This document shows positions 18,090-28,265 of a stretch of 64,000 bases of DNA, one piece after another. The notes below the pieces were generated by a model, which saw only the letters and a list, made by a program, of their open reading frames with translations, was not told the origin of the DNA and searched no databases. Both the position numbers and the translations under genes were made by a program. This stretch comes from Ochotona curzoniae (taxonomy: Eukaryota; Chordata; Mammalia; Lagomorpha; Ochotonidae): NCBI RefSeq assembly GCF_017591425.1, contig NW_024465777.1, positions 4,650,001 to 4,714,000 of the forward strand. Direction: 5' to 3'. How positions within the stretch are numbered: the first letter of the stretch is position 1; the number at the start of each line of letters is the position of its first letter.

Positions 18090-18470
18090 AATTCACGCCC
18101 AGAACCCGGGGAACCGCTGCTGGCTGCGCAAACCCCCAAGAAGCTTTTCTTTCACTATTCCCGAAGACACCCATGGGTGCTGAGGTCTGTGCTGAGTTGT
18201 TGCCTGACAGCCAGGAAACGCGCGGCTCTGGCTTCTGGGAAGAGCACACAGGGTAGCCAACTAAGAGGCTCTGCCCACATGGGAACTCAGTGAACGGTTG
18301 AGGAACGGAACTGGAGAACATCGACCCTGGGCCAATAGCCGGGGCGCACAAGTTGAAGGCGCGGGAGGGGGATTGCGAGAGGAAACTTCAGGTGTCACCA
18401 GGGCGGGAAGGTGCTGCACCAGGAGGCGCGGGGGCGCCGAGCCACGCTCCCCGACTGCCTCGCTCGGAGC

Positions 18471-18483
18471 CAACATGGCCGCC
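18471..18483 (+). promoter_or_regulatory. YY1-type motif
   Basis: CAACATGGCCGCC resembles the YY1 pattern AANATGGCNGC. Its ATG opens a frame lying within the presumed 5' UTR or promoter. Confidence 0.4.
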
Positions 18484-18550
18484 TCGCAGGGGGGCGGGGG
18501 CAATTCGAGTCCGGGCAGGAGCGGGGCGGGGCTGCCGTCGGTGGAGCCAG

Positions 18551-18562
18551 CGCGCACGCGCG
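18551..18562 (+). promoter_or_regulatory. NRF1 motif
   Basis: CGCGCACGCGCG fits YGCGCAYGCGCR at all twelve positions. Confidence 0.6.
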
Positions 18563-18814
18563 GATCGCTCGGCCTCCCGGATGAAGGAGCTGAGGTCCAG
18601 GCCCTGACGGGGAAAGTGGAGACCGGCTGATGCAGAGTGCCGGGCGCCGGCTCGTGGACCCTGGAGTTGTAGCGGGGGTCGGGGAGGAGGACAAGCTGTC
18701 CACGACGGCTGAGAAAAATGGGAGTGCGGCCGCAGAGGAACGGGGAGCCCCGCCCCTCCGCCATAGCGGCCTTCGGCGCCGCCTCTTCCTTTTCCAGTCC
18801 CGCGCCCTCGCCTG

Positions 18815-18821
18815 CTTCCGG
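18815..18821 (-). promoter_or_regulatory. ETS-type motif
   Basis: CTTCCGG, the reverse of CCGGAAG, in the 3' part of the CpG island. Confidence 0.4.
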
Positions 18822-19261
18822 CTCTGTTGCCTGCCGGGGTTCGGCGGGCTCCCACGGGAGCAGCTTCCCCGAGGGCTTTGGCTTCTTCGGCGTGAGGGGG
18901 GTTTGCCTGGTGTCCGGTAGGGCTGGTGTCTGGAAGGAGCAAGCTAGAACGAGCTTCCCACACCACAGGGCTGTCAGACGGCGGCTCTGACTGGTTTCTG
19001 CCCGCGAAGGCCTCTGGCCCCGAGGACCCAGGCGCGAGCGACTTCACCCGCAAAGCTCGTTCGTTTCCCCCCCCGAGAGCCCGGGCCTCCAGTGCTGCTG
19101 GCTGTCCCAGATTCTGAGTTAGGGCCGCCTACACTGAGCGTCCGCAGCCAGATCGTTGGGCTAGGCATTGGGGGGCCTGGGCTGTAGGCCTGATGTGGAC
19201 GGGTCGCATCCCCTCTGGTCGCCAGTGAGGACAGGCACTGTGAGGTTTCCAGAAGCAAACC

Positions 19262-19420
19262 CCCCTTCACACCGTTTAAGGACCCTCGGGTGTGTCACTC
19301 GACTCCTGTGAGCCTCAGTTTTCAAATCCATAAAATGGCGATGGCAATTATGCTGGCCTCACCGTGTCTAAGAGATCTATAAAAGTGAAACCAGTCCGTC
19401 AAAGAGCCTGGGTTGTTGAC
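19262..19420 (+). repeat. MIR fragment
   Basis: 'gtgagcctcagttttcaaat' and 'ccataaaatggcgatggcaa' follow the MIR consensus. Confidence 0.6.
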
Positions 19421-19824
19421 AAGTTTTCTTTTGTTTTTCCTTGGTTCCCCTGTAAGTTAAGGGGTGGGGCGCTACAAACCAAGCCTGTGGTCACTGAGGC
19501 CGCAGCTTGAGCCTGGGGAGAGGAAGAATGCCAAGTCCGGTCCAGAAGCAGAGGTGGGTTAAGTGCTTTTTTTTTTTTTTTTGTGCCCAACTTCTTTTCT
19601 GCATGTGGGTGGGAACCCCAGGAATCGAAAGTGCACCAGGAAAAAGGGCAGCAGCAGCTGTGCAAAGTTAAGCGTGGCTGTTTGCAGGGGTTTCTCTCAG
19701 CAAGTCCGATGTTGGACATGATGGCTAGATAACATGCTGCCGCTGCTCTCGGGGGCTCTCAAACCGGGGTGCAGTCGGCGGCCCCTCCCTTCCTTCAGGC
19801 CTCCGGTGCTGGAGTGGGCCGTGG

Positions 19825-19838
19825 GCGCCCTCTTGTGC
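19825..19838 (-). promoter_or_regulatory. CTCF-like motif, reverse
   Basis: GCGCCCTCTTGTGC; its complement GCACAAGAGGGCGC keeps the AGAGGGCGC core and matches 12 of 14 positions of the CTCF pattern. It lies in PIGV intron 1. Confidence 0.4.
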
Positions 19839-20130
19839 CAAGGAGGGAGTACTGTTGCTCTTAGGATGTTGGGGAGGAATACTTGCAGCAGTGATTTGGT
19901 ATGTCAATGTGGTGAACTTGTGATGCCCTGTCCTGTCTCTGCTGCTTGTGTAGAACACAGGCTTCTAGCCCTGCCCTCCCAAAGCACTTAAACGAGCACT
20001 AGTAATACAGACAGCCAGGCAAAGGGCAGCCAGAGCCTAGCACCTAGTCTAGGGAGAAGCAGAGAATTGCACAAACAAGTTAGAGCTGAAGGAAAAGTTT
20101 TGTAGCTCTTGTTAACTTTTAACTTTTTTA

Positions 20131-20407
20131 AAAGATTATTGGAAAGGCAGGTCAGATTATGGAGAGATGGAAAGAAATATCTTCCATGTGCTGATTCACT
20201 CTCCAAATGGCCACAATGGCTGGAACTGAGCTGACATGAAGCCAGGAGCTTCTTGAGTGCAGGGTCCCAAGGCTTTGGGTCGTCTTCGACTGCTTTCCCA
20301 GGCCACAGGCAGGTTGCTGGATGGGAAGTTGAGCAGCCTGGACACAAACACTGGGTCCTGGTGCTTGCAAGGTGAGGATTTAGCCGTTGAGCCATCACAC
20401 TGGGCGC
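20131..20407 (-). repeat. CSINE
   Basis: Antisense copy in PIGV intron 1 with a small internal deletion around 'aggagcttcttgagtgcagg'. Confidence 0.8.
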
Positions 20408-20428
20408 TGAAGTTTGTTTGTTTGTTTT

Positions 20429-20712
20429 CAAGATTTATTTATTTGAAAGGCAGGATTATAGAGAAACAAAGAGTGCTTCTATCTACTGGTTTACTCCCCT
20501 GATGGACTTAACAGCAGGACTGGGCCAGATGGAAGTCAGGAGCTCAGGGCAGTTTCTGTGTCCTCCACGTGTGGTGGAGGGCCCAAGTACTTGGGTCAAC
20601 TGCTGCGGCTTCCACAGGAGAATCGGCAGGGAGCTAGATGCAAATGGAACAGCCAGGACTTCACCATGGAGAGCTGGTGTCACCATCCGCGGCCACAGAT
20701 GCTGGCACCTGG
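20429..20712 (-). repeat. Old CSINE
   Basis: Antisense, diverged, beginning 'caagatttatttatttgaaa'. Confidence 0.65.
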
Positions 20713-21229
20713 GTAGTTTTTCCTCTTGAGTGTAGTTCTTCATCTCAAGTCAGTGAGCTGTTTGTGGTGTTGCTGGCCTCTGTTCTCATTCCCCAAGCCT
20801 GCATTTGGAAGTTCTGGAGGAATTATTGCCATTTCTTCAAGGAATTGTTTTAAAATGTCTTAAAAGTTCATTCCTTGCCTCAGGGTAGCTTTGCCATTGT
20901 TTACGCATTGCTGCCATGACCACAGAGAGGCAGGAGGGAGGATTTCTCCCTCTAGTAGTGGCCCTGGTCTTAGCCTAGGTTGGTTAGAGCTGTGAGAGCT
21001 GGCTGAGGCCTGTGCGTCGTGGCTTGCTTTTCCTTCTCCACTTAGTTTTATAAACCAGCTGAACACACATCAGAGCACTGAGCCGGACTGTGCAGTCATT
21101 ATGGTCTTCCAGAACGCTCCTGTGCCCGACTTCTGGGATTCTGGTTTGGGAGGTAGTTTATTATTCTGGGCATGAGGGAAGGGGCACATGCCAAATAATA
21201 GCCACTGCATCCTGGATGGGTTAGCCCTT

Positions 21230-21400
21230 CCCACTTTAGTCCATTTCATCGGCATAACAGTTTGAGAAACTGGCAGAAAAGATAGTGTGATCCCATTGGA
21301 TGCGTAAATAACTGGCTCAGGAAACAAGAACTGGCTGGTGACATAGTCAGGGCTGGAAGCAAGTGCTCTAGTTCCTCCTTAGGGGCTCTCAGCAATCTTG
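21230..21400 (-). repeat. MIR-like fragment
   Basis: 'ggtgacatagtcagggctgg' preceded by 'tttgagaaactggcagaaaa' resembles antisense MIR; weak. Confidence 0.35.
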
Positions 21401-21627
21401 TGGAGAAGTTTGGCATTGGAGCTGCACGCCTTGTGTGGAACTTTTCTAATGTTATTGTGATTGAGTGAGACACTCGGCAGTTCCATCCACCTGCAGGATG
21501 TTGTCACGTTGCCTGGGCAGTTCCATGCTTAGCTCTGCTGCAGTTAGCGCACGGGGAGGCTCCCGTGAGGCATCCCGTCGACGCTCTGCATTGGGCCCTG
21601 TGTGATGTTTTCTTTCTTGGGTTTCAG

Positions 21628-21773
21628 AGTTTGGGAGCCTGCGGGAGCTGGAGGCCGGTAGCTGTTCGCCTGGATTCCTGGTAGCGAACAGGAGGATGTG
21701 GCCCTTGGACCCGTCCCGGAGAGAGGTGCTGAGGTTTGCTGTCCACTGCCGTGTCCTGACTCTGGTGTTGCAG
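21628..21773 (+). CDS. PIGV: PIGV first coding exon
   Basis: Acceptor cttgggtttcag; 68 bases of 5' UTR, then ATG at 21696 in context aggaggATGt; 26 codons ending LTLVLQ; donor gtcagt. Confidence 0.85.
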
Positions 21774-24700
21774 GTCAGTCTCTGAGCCCACGCTAGAGCT
21801 CAGAAGCCGTGTCCTGATCCTGATGCTGTGGCTGCATGGCTGGGCCAGGCTAAGAGTAGTCCCCGTCTCCTTCCTTCCTCCTGCCTCTACCTCCCAGGTG
21901 TGCCTCACCATGCTTGGCATCATGGAGACCCAGACTTGTTAGTTGGAAAGCAAGCAGGAATCTTTGAAGGATCCTCTTCATGCCCTGTTTGCCTCGTGTT
22001 GGCAGGGGTGTTGCACGGGGGTAACTGCATGTGCCCTCTGTTACCAGGTTTCTTTTCTGCAGCTTGTAGCTGGTCCTTCTATGGAAAGCTCCTTTCCTCG
22101 CTCCCTCTGCCCTCACCACAATATGAGGCTCAGAACGTTTTTCTGGGTTCCAGGTTTAGTTCAAAGTGTCCTCCAGTTGGAGCTGGGGGTGTTATCTGTG
22201 ACTGGCATCTGTGACTGTCACTACTGTCGCGTTTGGTTGCGCTGTTTGAAGTGGCCTGATAAAGAAACCGACCGAAAAGAGAAGCCTCAGAAATGTGCCC
22301 CCGTTGCCAGGCCTCGGAGACTGGCTTGGTGGTGGCTCTGACCCACAGAGCCAGGCCTGTAGATCAGCTTCCGGGAGGAGCCAGGACAGCTGGGTTCGCA
22401 CTCGGATGGTGGTATTGGCACAGTGTACTTGCCCAGCCACCAGGGTTTTAATTACCCGTAATGGTCTAAAGATTGTGCCAGGTGGTCTAGCGCCTTAAGT
22501 AGCTCACAACCTAGTGGAACACAAAGGTAGACATGTATTGAGTAGGAAGCTATTTTACTTTCACCCGATTCCCAGCTTTAAGTGGAAAATTAAAAAAAAA
22601 AAAGATTTATTTATTTTTATTGGAAAGACAGATGAGATTTGCAGAGAGGAGAGACACAAAGAAAGATCTTCCATGCACCAGTTCACTCCCAAAATGGAAC
22701 TAAGCCAAGCCGGAGCCAAGAGCCAGTAGCTTCGAGTTTCTTCCGGGTCTCCTACGTGGGTGCAGGGTCCCAAGGACTTGGGCCGTCCTTGACTGCTTTC
22801 CCAGGCCACAAGCAGGGAGCTGGATGGGAAGTGGTGGAGCAGCCAGGAACAAACTGGCACCTACATGAGATGCCAACACTTGAAGGTGAAAGATTTGCCA
22901 GTTGAGCCATTGCACCAGCCCCCTTGCGTTCTTGTCTTCTTCATACGCTGTTCTCCCACCTCCTCTCAAATTCAATTTTTTAAAAGATTTATTATTATTT
23001 TTTGTCTTGCAAAGTCAGATATACAGAGAGGAAAAAAGACAGAAAAAGATCTGTCCGATGATTCACTCCCCAAGTGACCACAATGGACAAAGCTGCGCCG
23101 ATCTGAAGCCAGGAGCCAGGAACTTTTTCTAGGTCTCTCACGCGGGTGCAGGGTCCCAAGGCTTTGGGCCGCACTCGACTGCTTTCCCAGGCCACAAGCA
23201 GGGAGTTGGATGGGAAGCAGGGCTGCTAGGATTTGAACCAGTTCCCATATGGGATCCCAGCATGTTCAAGGTGAAGACTTTAGCTGCTAGACCACTGCAC
23301 TGGGTCCAAATCTCAATTTTTAAAAAAGATTCATTTATTTGAAAGATAGCGTGGCAGAGTGGGATAGGCAGACATCTTCCATGTGCTGGTTCACTCTACA
23401 ATTGGCTACAACAGCCAGGTCTGAGCCAGGGCGAAGCCAGCAGCTGGGAACTCCGTACAGGTCTCCCACGCGGGTGAGAGGGCCCGGGCACTTGGGCCGT
23501 GTGCACTGCCTTCCCATGCCCATCAGTAGGACTCTAACCAGGATTTAACTGTGGGCTGCCGGCGTTGCTCGTCTCCATTTTAAGCATCACAGTCTCTGAC
23601 TACTCTTAGTTTTCAGCTCGCTGTCTGCGGTACCCTACGGGGCAGTATTCTTCCACCTTCTCAGGGGTGATAGCCCGTTGATCCTGCCGCCATTTCCCCA
23701 TCCCTCCCCGGCTGCACGGCCTCAGCGCCCTCCACCCGCCACGGCCTGCCCCGTTGCCGTGCATGAGGGCTCCCCTCTCTGGATCCCCCTTCCTGTACCT
23801 TACGCACAGTACAAAGGCCTGGCCTCGCTTAAATCCAGTGATCCCCCTTCCCTTTGTCTGCATCTGCCCAGAGCAAAACACAGCTGTGCCAGCTAATCTG
23901 TTTCATTCAGGATCACTAAGCCAAGTGCTACCGGGCAGCCTTACCACATTTCTGGTCCATCAGGCCTCTCATTCTCCCCAGTTTTTCTGCACATCAGAAC
24001 CAACGGAGCAAGGGAGCTTTTGAAACACTGCCAGTGCTGTTTGCAGTCTGGCTGTACCCCAGCCCCTTGAAAGCATTATCTCTGGGGAAGGGACTCAGAC
24101 ATGGGTATTTTTTAGCACCACCTGCCCCTCCCCCGTCATTCCAGTACACAGTCTATTTGCGGAAGCAAGGTAACTTGTTTTACCCCTTCTGCACTTCCTC
24201 AAATTTGGAACAACTTTCCCTGGTTACTCACTTAACTGAAAACTTAGTTTCCCAAATGAAAACTCAGAAAAAATGGAAAGTGTTGGAAGAGACTTTGTTT
24301 CCTCCCACCATGCTCTGTGCCTCTGAGCAGAGCCTCTTCTGCTGGAGTGGGATGTACCATCTGTCTTCGGCAGCACTTGATGTCAGCTTGCTTTCTTTCT
24401 TTTTTTGAGAGTTATTTGGTTGGGGCCTGGTGCGGTAGCCTAGTGGCTAAAATCCTCGCCTAAAGTCCTTGCAGGGCACTGGTTCATATCCCAGCTGCTC
24501 TGCTTCCCATCCAGCTCCTTGCTTGTGGCCCGGGAAAGCAGTCGAAGATGGCCCAAAGCCTTGGCAGGGGGACCCAAAAGAAGCTCCTGGCTCCTAGCTT
24601 CTGATCGGCACAGCACCAGCCATTGCCACCACTGGGGGAGTGAATCATTGGATGGAAGATCTTCCTCTCTGGTCTCTCCTCCTCTCTGTATATCTTACTT

Positions 24701-27700
24701 TCCAATAAAAATAAATAAATCTTTAGAGAAAAAAAAAAAGACAAAATTTCTCTTGACTCCATTCTTCTGCTCTCCTTTACAGCAAAACTCCTCAGAGTGG
24801 TTTGCATGTATTATCTCCCGTTTTCCCTCCGTGTCGTTGTACCCCGCCTAGGGAGGAACCCCATCGCGTGGAGGCCTCCTCATCCCACTGAATGCTCTTG
24901 TCCAGTTCACCAGCCACCTTCTAAATCCAGTGTTACATTTTCAGTAACCATGCTCCTCACCGTGTTGTTCGCCCCATGCTTTACCCGGCTGCTCTCCTGG
25001 GCTTCTGCCTCCACACCGACTTCCTTTGCTTTCCCTGGTGGATGCTCACCCTCCTTGTAGCCTGAGAGCGTTGGCATGTCCACGGCACAGTTCTCAGATC
25101 TCTCGTCTGAGTCTCAGTCTCATGCCCTTAAGCGCTCTCCGGGCACCCAGTGTGTCTTCCAGCACCACAGCATCCTATACTGGAGTGCTAGAAACAGCTG
25201 CACTGTTCCCATCCAGCTCCCCGCTAGCGTGCCTGGGAAACAGCAGGTGACAGCCCAAGTGCTCGAGTCCCTGCCACCTACAAGGAAGACCCAGATGGAG
25301 TTCCACACTGCTGGCTTCAGCCTGGTTGTTATGGCTGGGAGTGAACCAGCAGATGGAAGATTTCTCTCTTTCTTAATTACTCTGCCTTACAAATTAATTA
25401 ATTCTATCCATGCACTTATGACTCCAAAACTTACATCTCCAACTCAAAATCTCTTCTGACCCGCAGGCTCCTGCCTTCCACTGTCCACACAGCATCGGAC
25501 TACTCAGATCCAACTAATGCAAACTCTGCTTCGCATTCCCACTCTTAAGTCTGTTCCTCCATATTTTGTTACATGATAATTATTATTTTCTTTCCAGTAA
25601 AGCCCTTGCTCTTTCTGCTCCACTCCCCAGGCTGTCTTCAATGCCATCATCCCGGATCATCACGCGGAAGCCTTCTCTCCTCCCCGCCTGGCCCCCTCAG
25701 GCTGTGCGGACCAGGCCGTGGAGGTTCTCCTGGGCGGCCTGTCTCGCTGGGATGCTGAGCACTTCCTGTTCATTGCTGAGCATGGCTACCTCTACGAGCA
25801 CAACTTCGCCTTCTTCCCAGGTTTCCCCTTGGCGCTGCTGGTGGGGACCGAGGTGTTGAGACCCTTGCGGGGGTTCCTGAGCCTGAGAAGTTGCCTACTG
25901 ATTTCAGTCGCGTTGCTCAATTCCTTGTTCTCTGTGCTGGCCACGCTCGCGCTGCATGACCTGGGCTGTCTGGTTCTGCACTGTCCCCGCCAGGCCTTCT
26001 ACGCTGCGCTGCTCTTCTGCCTGAGCCCCGCCAATGTGTTCCTGGCAGCCGGCTACTCGGAAGCTCTATTCGCCTTTCTGACTTTCAGTGCCCTGGGGCA
26101 GCTAGAGAGGGGCCGAGTCTGGATGAGTGGGCTCCTCTTTGCTCTGGCCACCGGTGCACGCTCCAACGGGCTAGTCAATGTTGGCTTCCTGCTGCACGCT
26201 CAGTGTCGAGGCTTCTTTTCTGCTCTTGGAGTGCGGAGTCCCCTGAGACCGCTCTGGAAGCTGATGACCTCTGTGTGCCTGTCGGTGCTCGCACTCAGCC
26301 TTCCCTTTGTGCTCTTTCAGTATTACGCCTACAGCCGGTTCTGTGTGCAGGGCACAAGCCTCCCCATTCCCAAGGCCTTGGTGCAGTTAGCAGTGGACAA
26401 GGGCTATCGGGTTGCTGGGGGAAGGGAGCCGCCTTGGTGTTCCTGGGCCCTCCCCCTGATCTACAACTACATCCAGGATGTCTACTGGAATGTTGGCTTT
26501 CTGAGGTACTACGAACTCAAGCAACTGCCTAATTTTCTACTGGCTGCCCCAGTGGCCATCCTGGTCACCTGGGCAACTTGGACGTATGTGACCACCCACC
26601 CTTGGCTCTGCCTTACACTGGGCCTTCGAAGGAGCAAGAATGAGGCTCTGGAGAAGCCGGCGCCTGGATTCCTCAGTCCTCAAGTGTTTGTCTACCTCGT
26701 GCACGCGGCCGTGCTGTCGCTGTTCGGAGGGCTCTGCATGCACGTTCAGGTGAGCCGGCATCCCGGCCAGGGAGGGGATGACTCCAGGCAGAGCCCCGGC
26801 TGAGGACGGGAAAGATGGCTGAAGCCACTCACCTGAGTGACCTGTCCATGACTTTTTCACACAGTATTTGCTGGGGGCAGGGCCAGGGAGTCTTTGTGCC
26901 AGATGGAACAGGAATAAGAAAAGTTCTGCTCTAGTGGATCTTATGGTAAATAGAGGGAGACATTTAACAGATAACATTAGGGACAGAAGGGAAAGGGATT
27001 GCTGTTTTGAGAGTGGAAAAAAAAAATATTGTGAAAGAAAAGAGGAAGCCTTGGTGAACTCACTGGGGGAGTTGAGGAAGGCGCCTTAGCTGTGACCTGA
27101 AGAGCAGGTAGGAATTTTCCGTGTAAGGCCCAGAGTTACATGGCAGAGGAAGAACATTCCAGCAATGGAAGGGCAAAGATACGAGAGTGAGTGAAGAGTC
27201 TGCTGCCACTGAGACTTGAGCTGCAGCAGGCCGTCTCTGGCGCCTGCCGTGGGGTGTCGTTGCCCCCACGTGGGTGTCCTGACTGTTGACTTCTGGAGGG
27301 ATCCTGAGCCCAGGCAGGTGCCCAGTGTTCAAGCACGTGTCTGGGTCTTGGGGTGGTTGTGGTGATGGCGGAGTGGGGAGTTTGATCTCATGTGTGACAT
27401 CCTGTTCTGGGCTGTGGCTCCAGTTTCAGTCTCACCCTGAGGGAGTCCTGTGCCCCCCTGCTGACCTCTCTGTCGCACTTTCTTCCTCCTGCAGGTGCGT
27501 GCACACAATACTTTGTGACGTTCTCTGGCAGGGTGCTCTCTGGCAGGGTGCGTGAGAGGCACAGGGGACTGGGGAGTTAACATGCTGTGGGGTGAGATGG
27601 ATTAGCTGCCAGAGTGTCTGTCAAGCTGGCTGAGGGGGCTGTTTTGGAGACTTGACTCTGGGCTCCCCTAGCAGGGAAAGTGTTGAAATCTTAGGGTCCC

Positions 27701-28265
27701 TACCTCCCCTTTCCTCATGTTGCCAATCTCCAAGTCACAGCTAGGGTTGAGTCTAGGCCCTGGGCTAAAATAGCCGGTGGAATTATTAGTGTTGATTGGC
27801 TTATTTTGGCAGTGAGTCCAGAGCCGTGTTTGTAGTGTGGCGGTGGCCTGGCTGTTGTCACACCTGTGTAAGGCAGGTCATAAGCTCTGCTGAACAGCTT
27901 TCCCAGCATAAACTCAAGCTGGGCCAGTTTGAGTCAGTGACCTGGTAGTAAACCTGGGGCCTTCCCCTCCTTGTGCTTTCTAGGTTCTCACAAGGTTCTT
28001 GGGCTCCTCCACTCCTATCGTCTACTGGTTTCCGGCACACTTGCTGCAGAGTCGGGAGACGCTGTTGAGAACCCTGGAGACCACGCCTGAGAGGCCTCTT
28101 GCAGGGGACTTCCCACTGCGACAGACAGTCCCCAGAAATTGTATCATGGGACTTTTGTACAACTGGAAAACCTGTTCTCCAGTCACCCGATGCATTCTAG
28201 GCTACTTTCTGATTTACTGGCTCCTGGGACTACTCCTTCATTGCAACTTCCTGCCTTGGACATGA
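21696..28265 (+). CDS. PIGV: PIGV, GPI mannosyltransferase 2
   Basis: ER membrane enzyme that adds the second mannose to the GPI-anchor precursor, using dolichol-phosphate-mannose on the luminal side. The coding exons 21696-21773, 25631-26749 and 27984-28265 join in phase 0 with GT-AG introns and give 492 residues; human has 493. Start [20 protein letters not shown] matches the family start. The conserved Trp66-Asp67 pair of the PIG-V family is in '[17 protein letters not shown]', in the first luminal loop. Several hydrophobic membrane spans follow (for example [37 protein letters not shown]), and the C terminus ends [16 protein letters not shown]. No disruption is seen. A canonical AATAAA was not found within 2 kb of the stop, so the transcript end is unknown. 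Confidence 0.96.
22593..22921 (-). repeat. CSINE
   Basis: Antisense copy in PIGV intron 2, ending 'gccattgcaccagccccc'. Confidence 0.85.
22981..23307 (-). repeat. CSINE
   Basis: Antisense. The preceding caaattcaattttt and following caaatctcaattttt look like an imperfect target duplication that continues into the next CSINE. Confidence 0.85.
23321..23573 (-). repeat. Old CSINE
   Basis: Antisense, diverged; body marked by 'gaagccagcagctgggaact'. Confidence 0.65.
23985..24130. repeat. MER5A-like DNA transposon remnant
   Basis: 'cacatcagaaccaacggagc', 'gggagcttttgaaacactgc' and 'atctctggggaagggactca' follow the MER5-type hAT-Charlie consensus. Confidence 0.5.
24425..24730 (+). repeat. CSINE
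   Basis: Sense copy with a short deletion after 'cccaaagccttgg'; tail 'ccaataaaaataaataaatc'. Confidence 0.85.
24880..25610 (+). repeat. L2 LINE fragment split by an old CSINE
   Basis: 24880-25140 and 25400-25610 are Cys/Ser-codon-like, C/T-rich text with L2-type order ('acttacatctccaactcaaa'). A diverged sense CSINE (about 25145-25400, 'tcccatccagctccccgcta') sits between them. Confidence 0.45.
25631..26749 (+). CDS. PIGV: PIGV main coding exon
   Basis: Acceptor cactccccag, donor gtgagc. 373 codons from [20 protein letters not shown] to [10 protein letters not shown], holding the catalytic loop and most membrane spans. Confidence 0.96.
26860..27200 (-). repeat. L2 LINE fragment
   Basis: In PIGV intron 3. 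'gctgtgacctgaagagcagg' and 'gaagaacattccagcaatgg' match antisense L2. Confidence 0.5.
27984..28265 (+). CDS. PIGV: PIGV last coding exon
   Basis: Acceptor tgctttctag. Reads [20 protein letters not shown] to HCNFLPWT and ends TGA at 28263-28265. Confidence 0.96.
   Translation, partial: VLTRFLGSSTPIVYWFPAHLLQSRETLLRTLETTPERPLAGDFPLRQTVPRNCIMGLLYNWKTCSPVTRCILGYFLIYWLLGLLLHCNFLPWT

Larger units (their letters stand above)
18300..19130 (+). promoter_or_regulatory. PIGV: CpG island, PIGV promoter and probable first exon
   Basis: Dense CpG with no TATA box, several GC boxes (ggggcggggg at 18490, gcggggcggggc near 18521), an NRF1 site, a YY1-type site and an ETS-type CTTCCGG. This is a typical housekeeping promoter. 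The non-coding exon 1 is not fixed; possible donors are gtgagg at 18892 and gtaggg at 18917. Confidence 0.8.

Noticed and set aside
17717..18139. Open frame rich in Cys-Val repeats
   Set aside because: Simple translation of the (CA)n tract.
18388..19053. 221-residue minus-strand open frame
   Set aside because: Sits in the PIGV CpG island, where stop codons are rare; Pro/Arg-rich with no recognisable domain.
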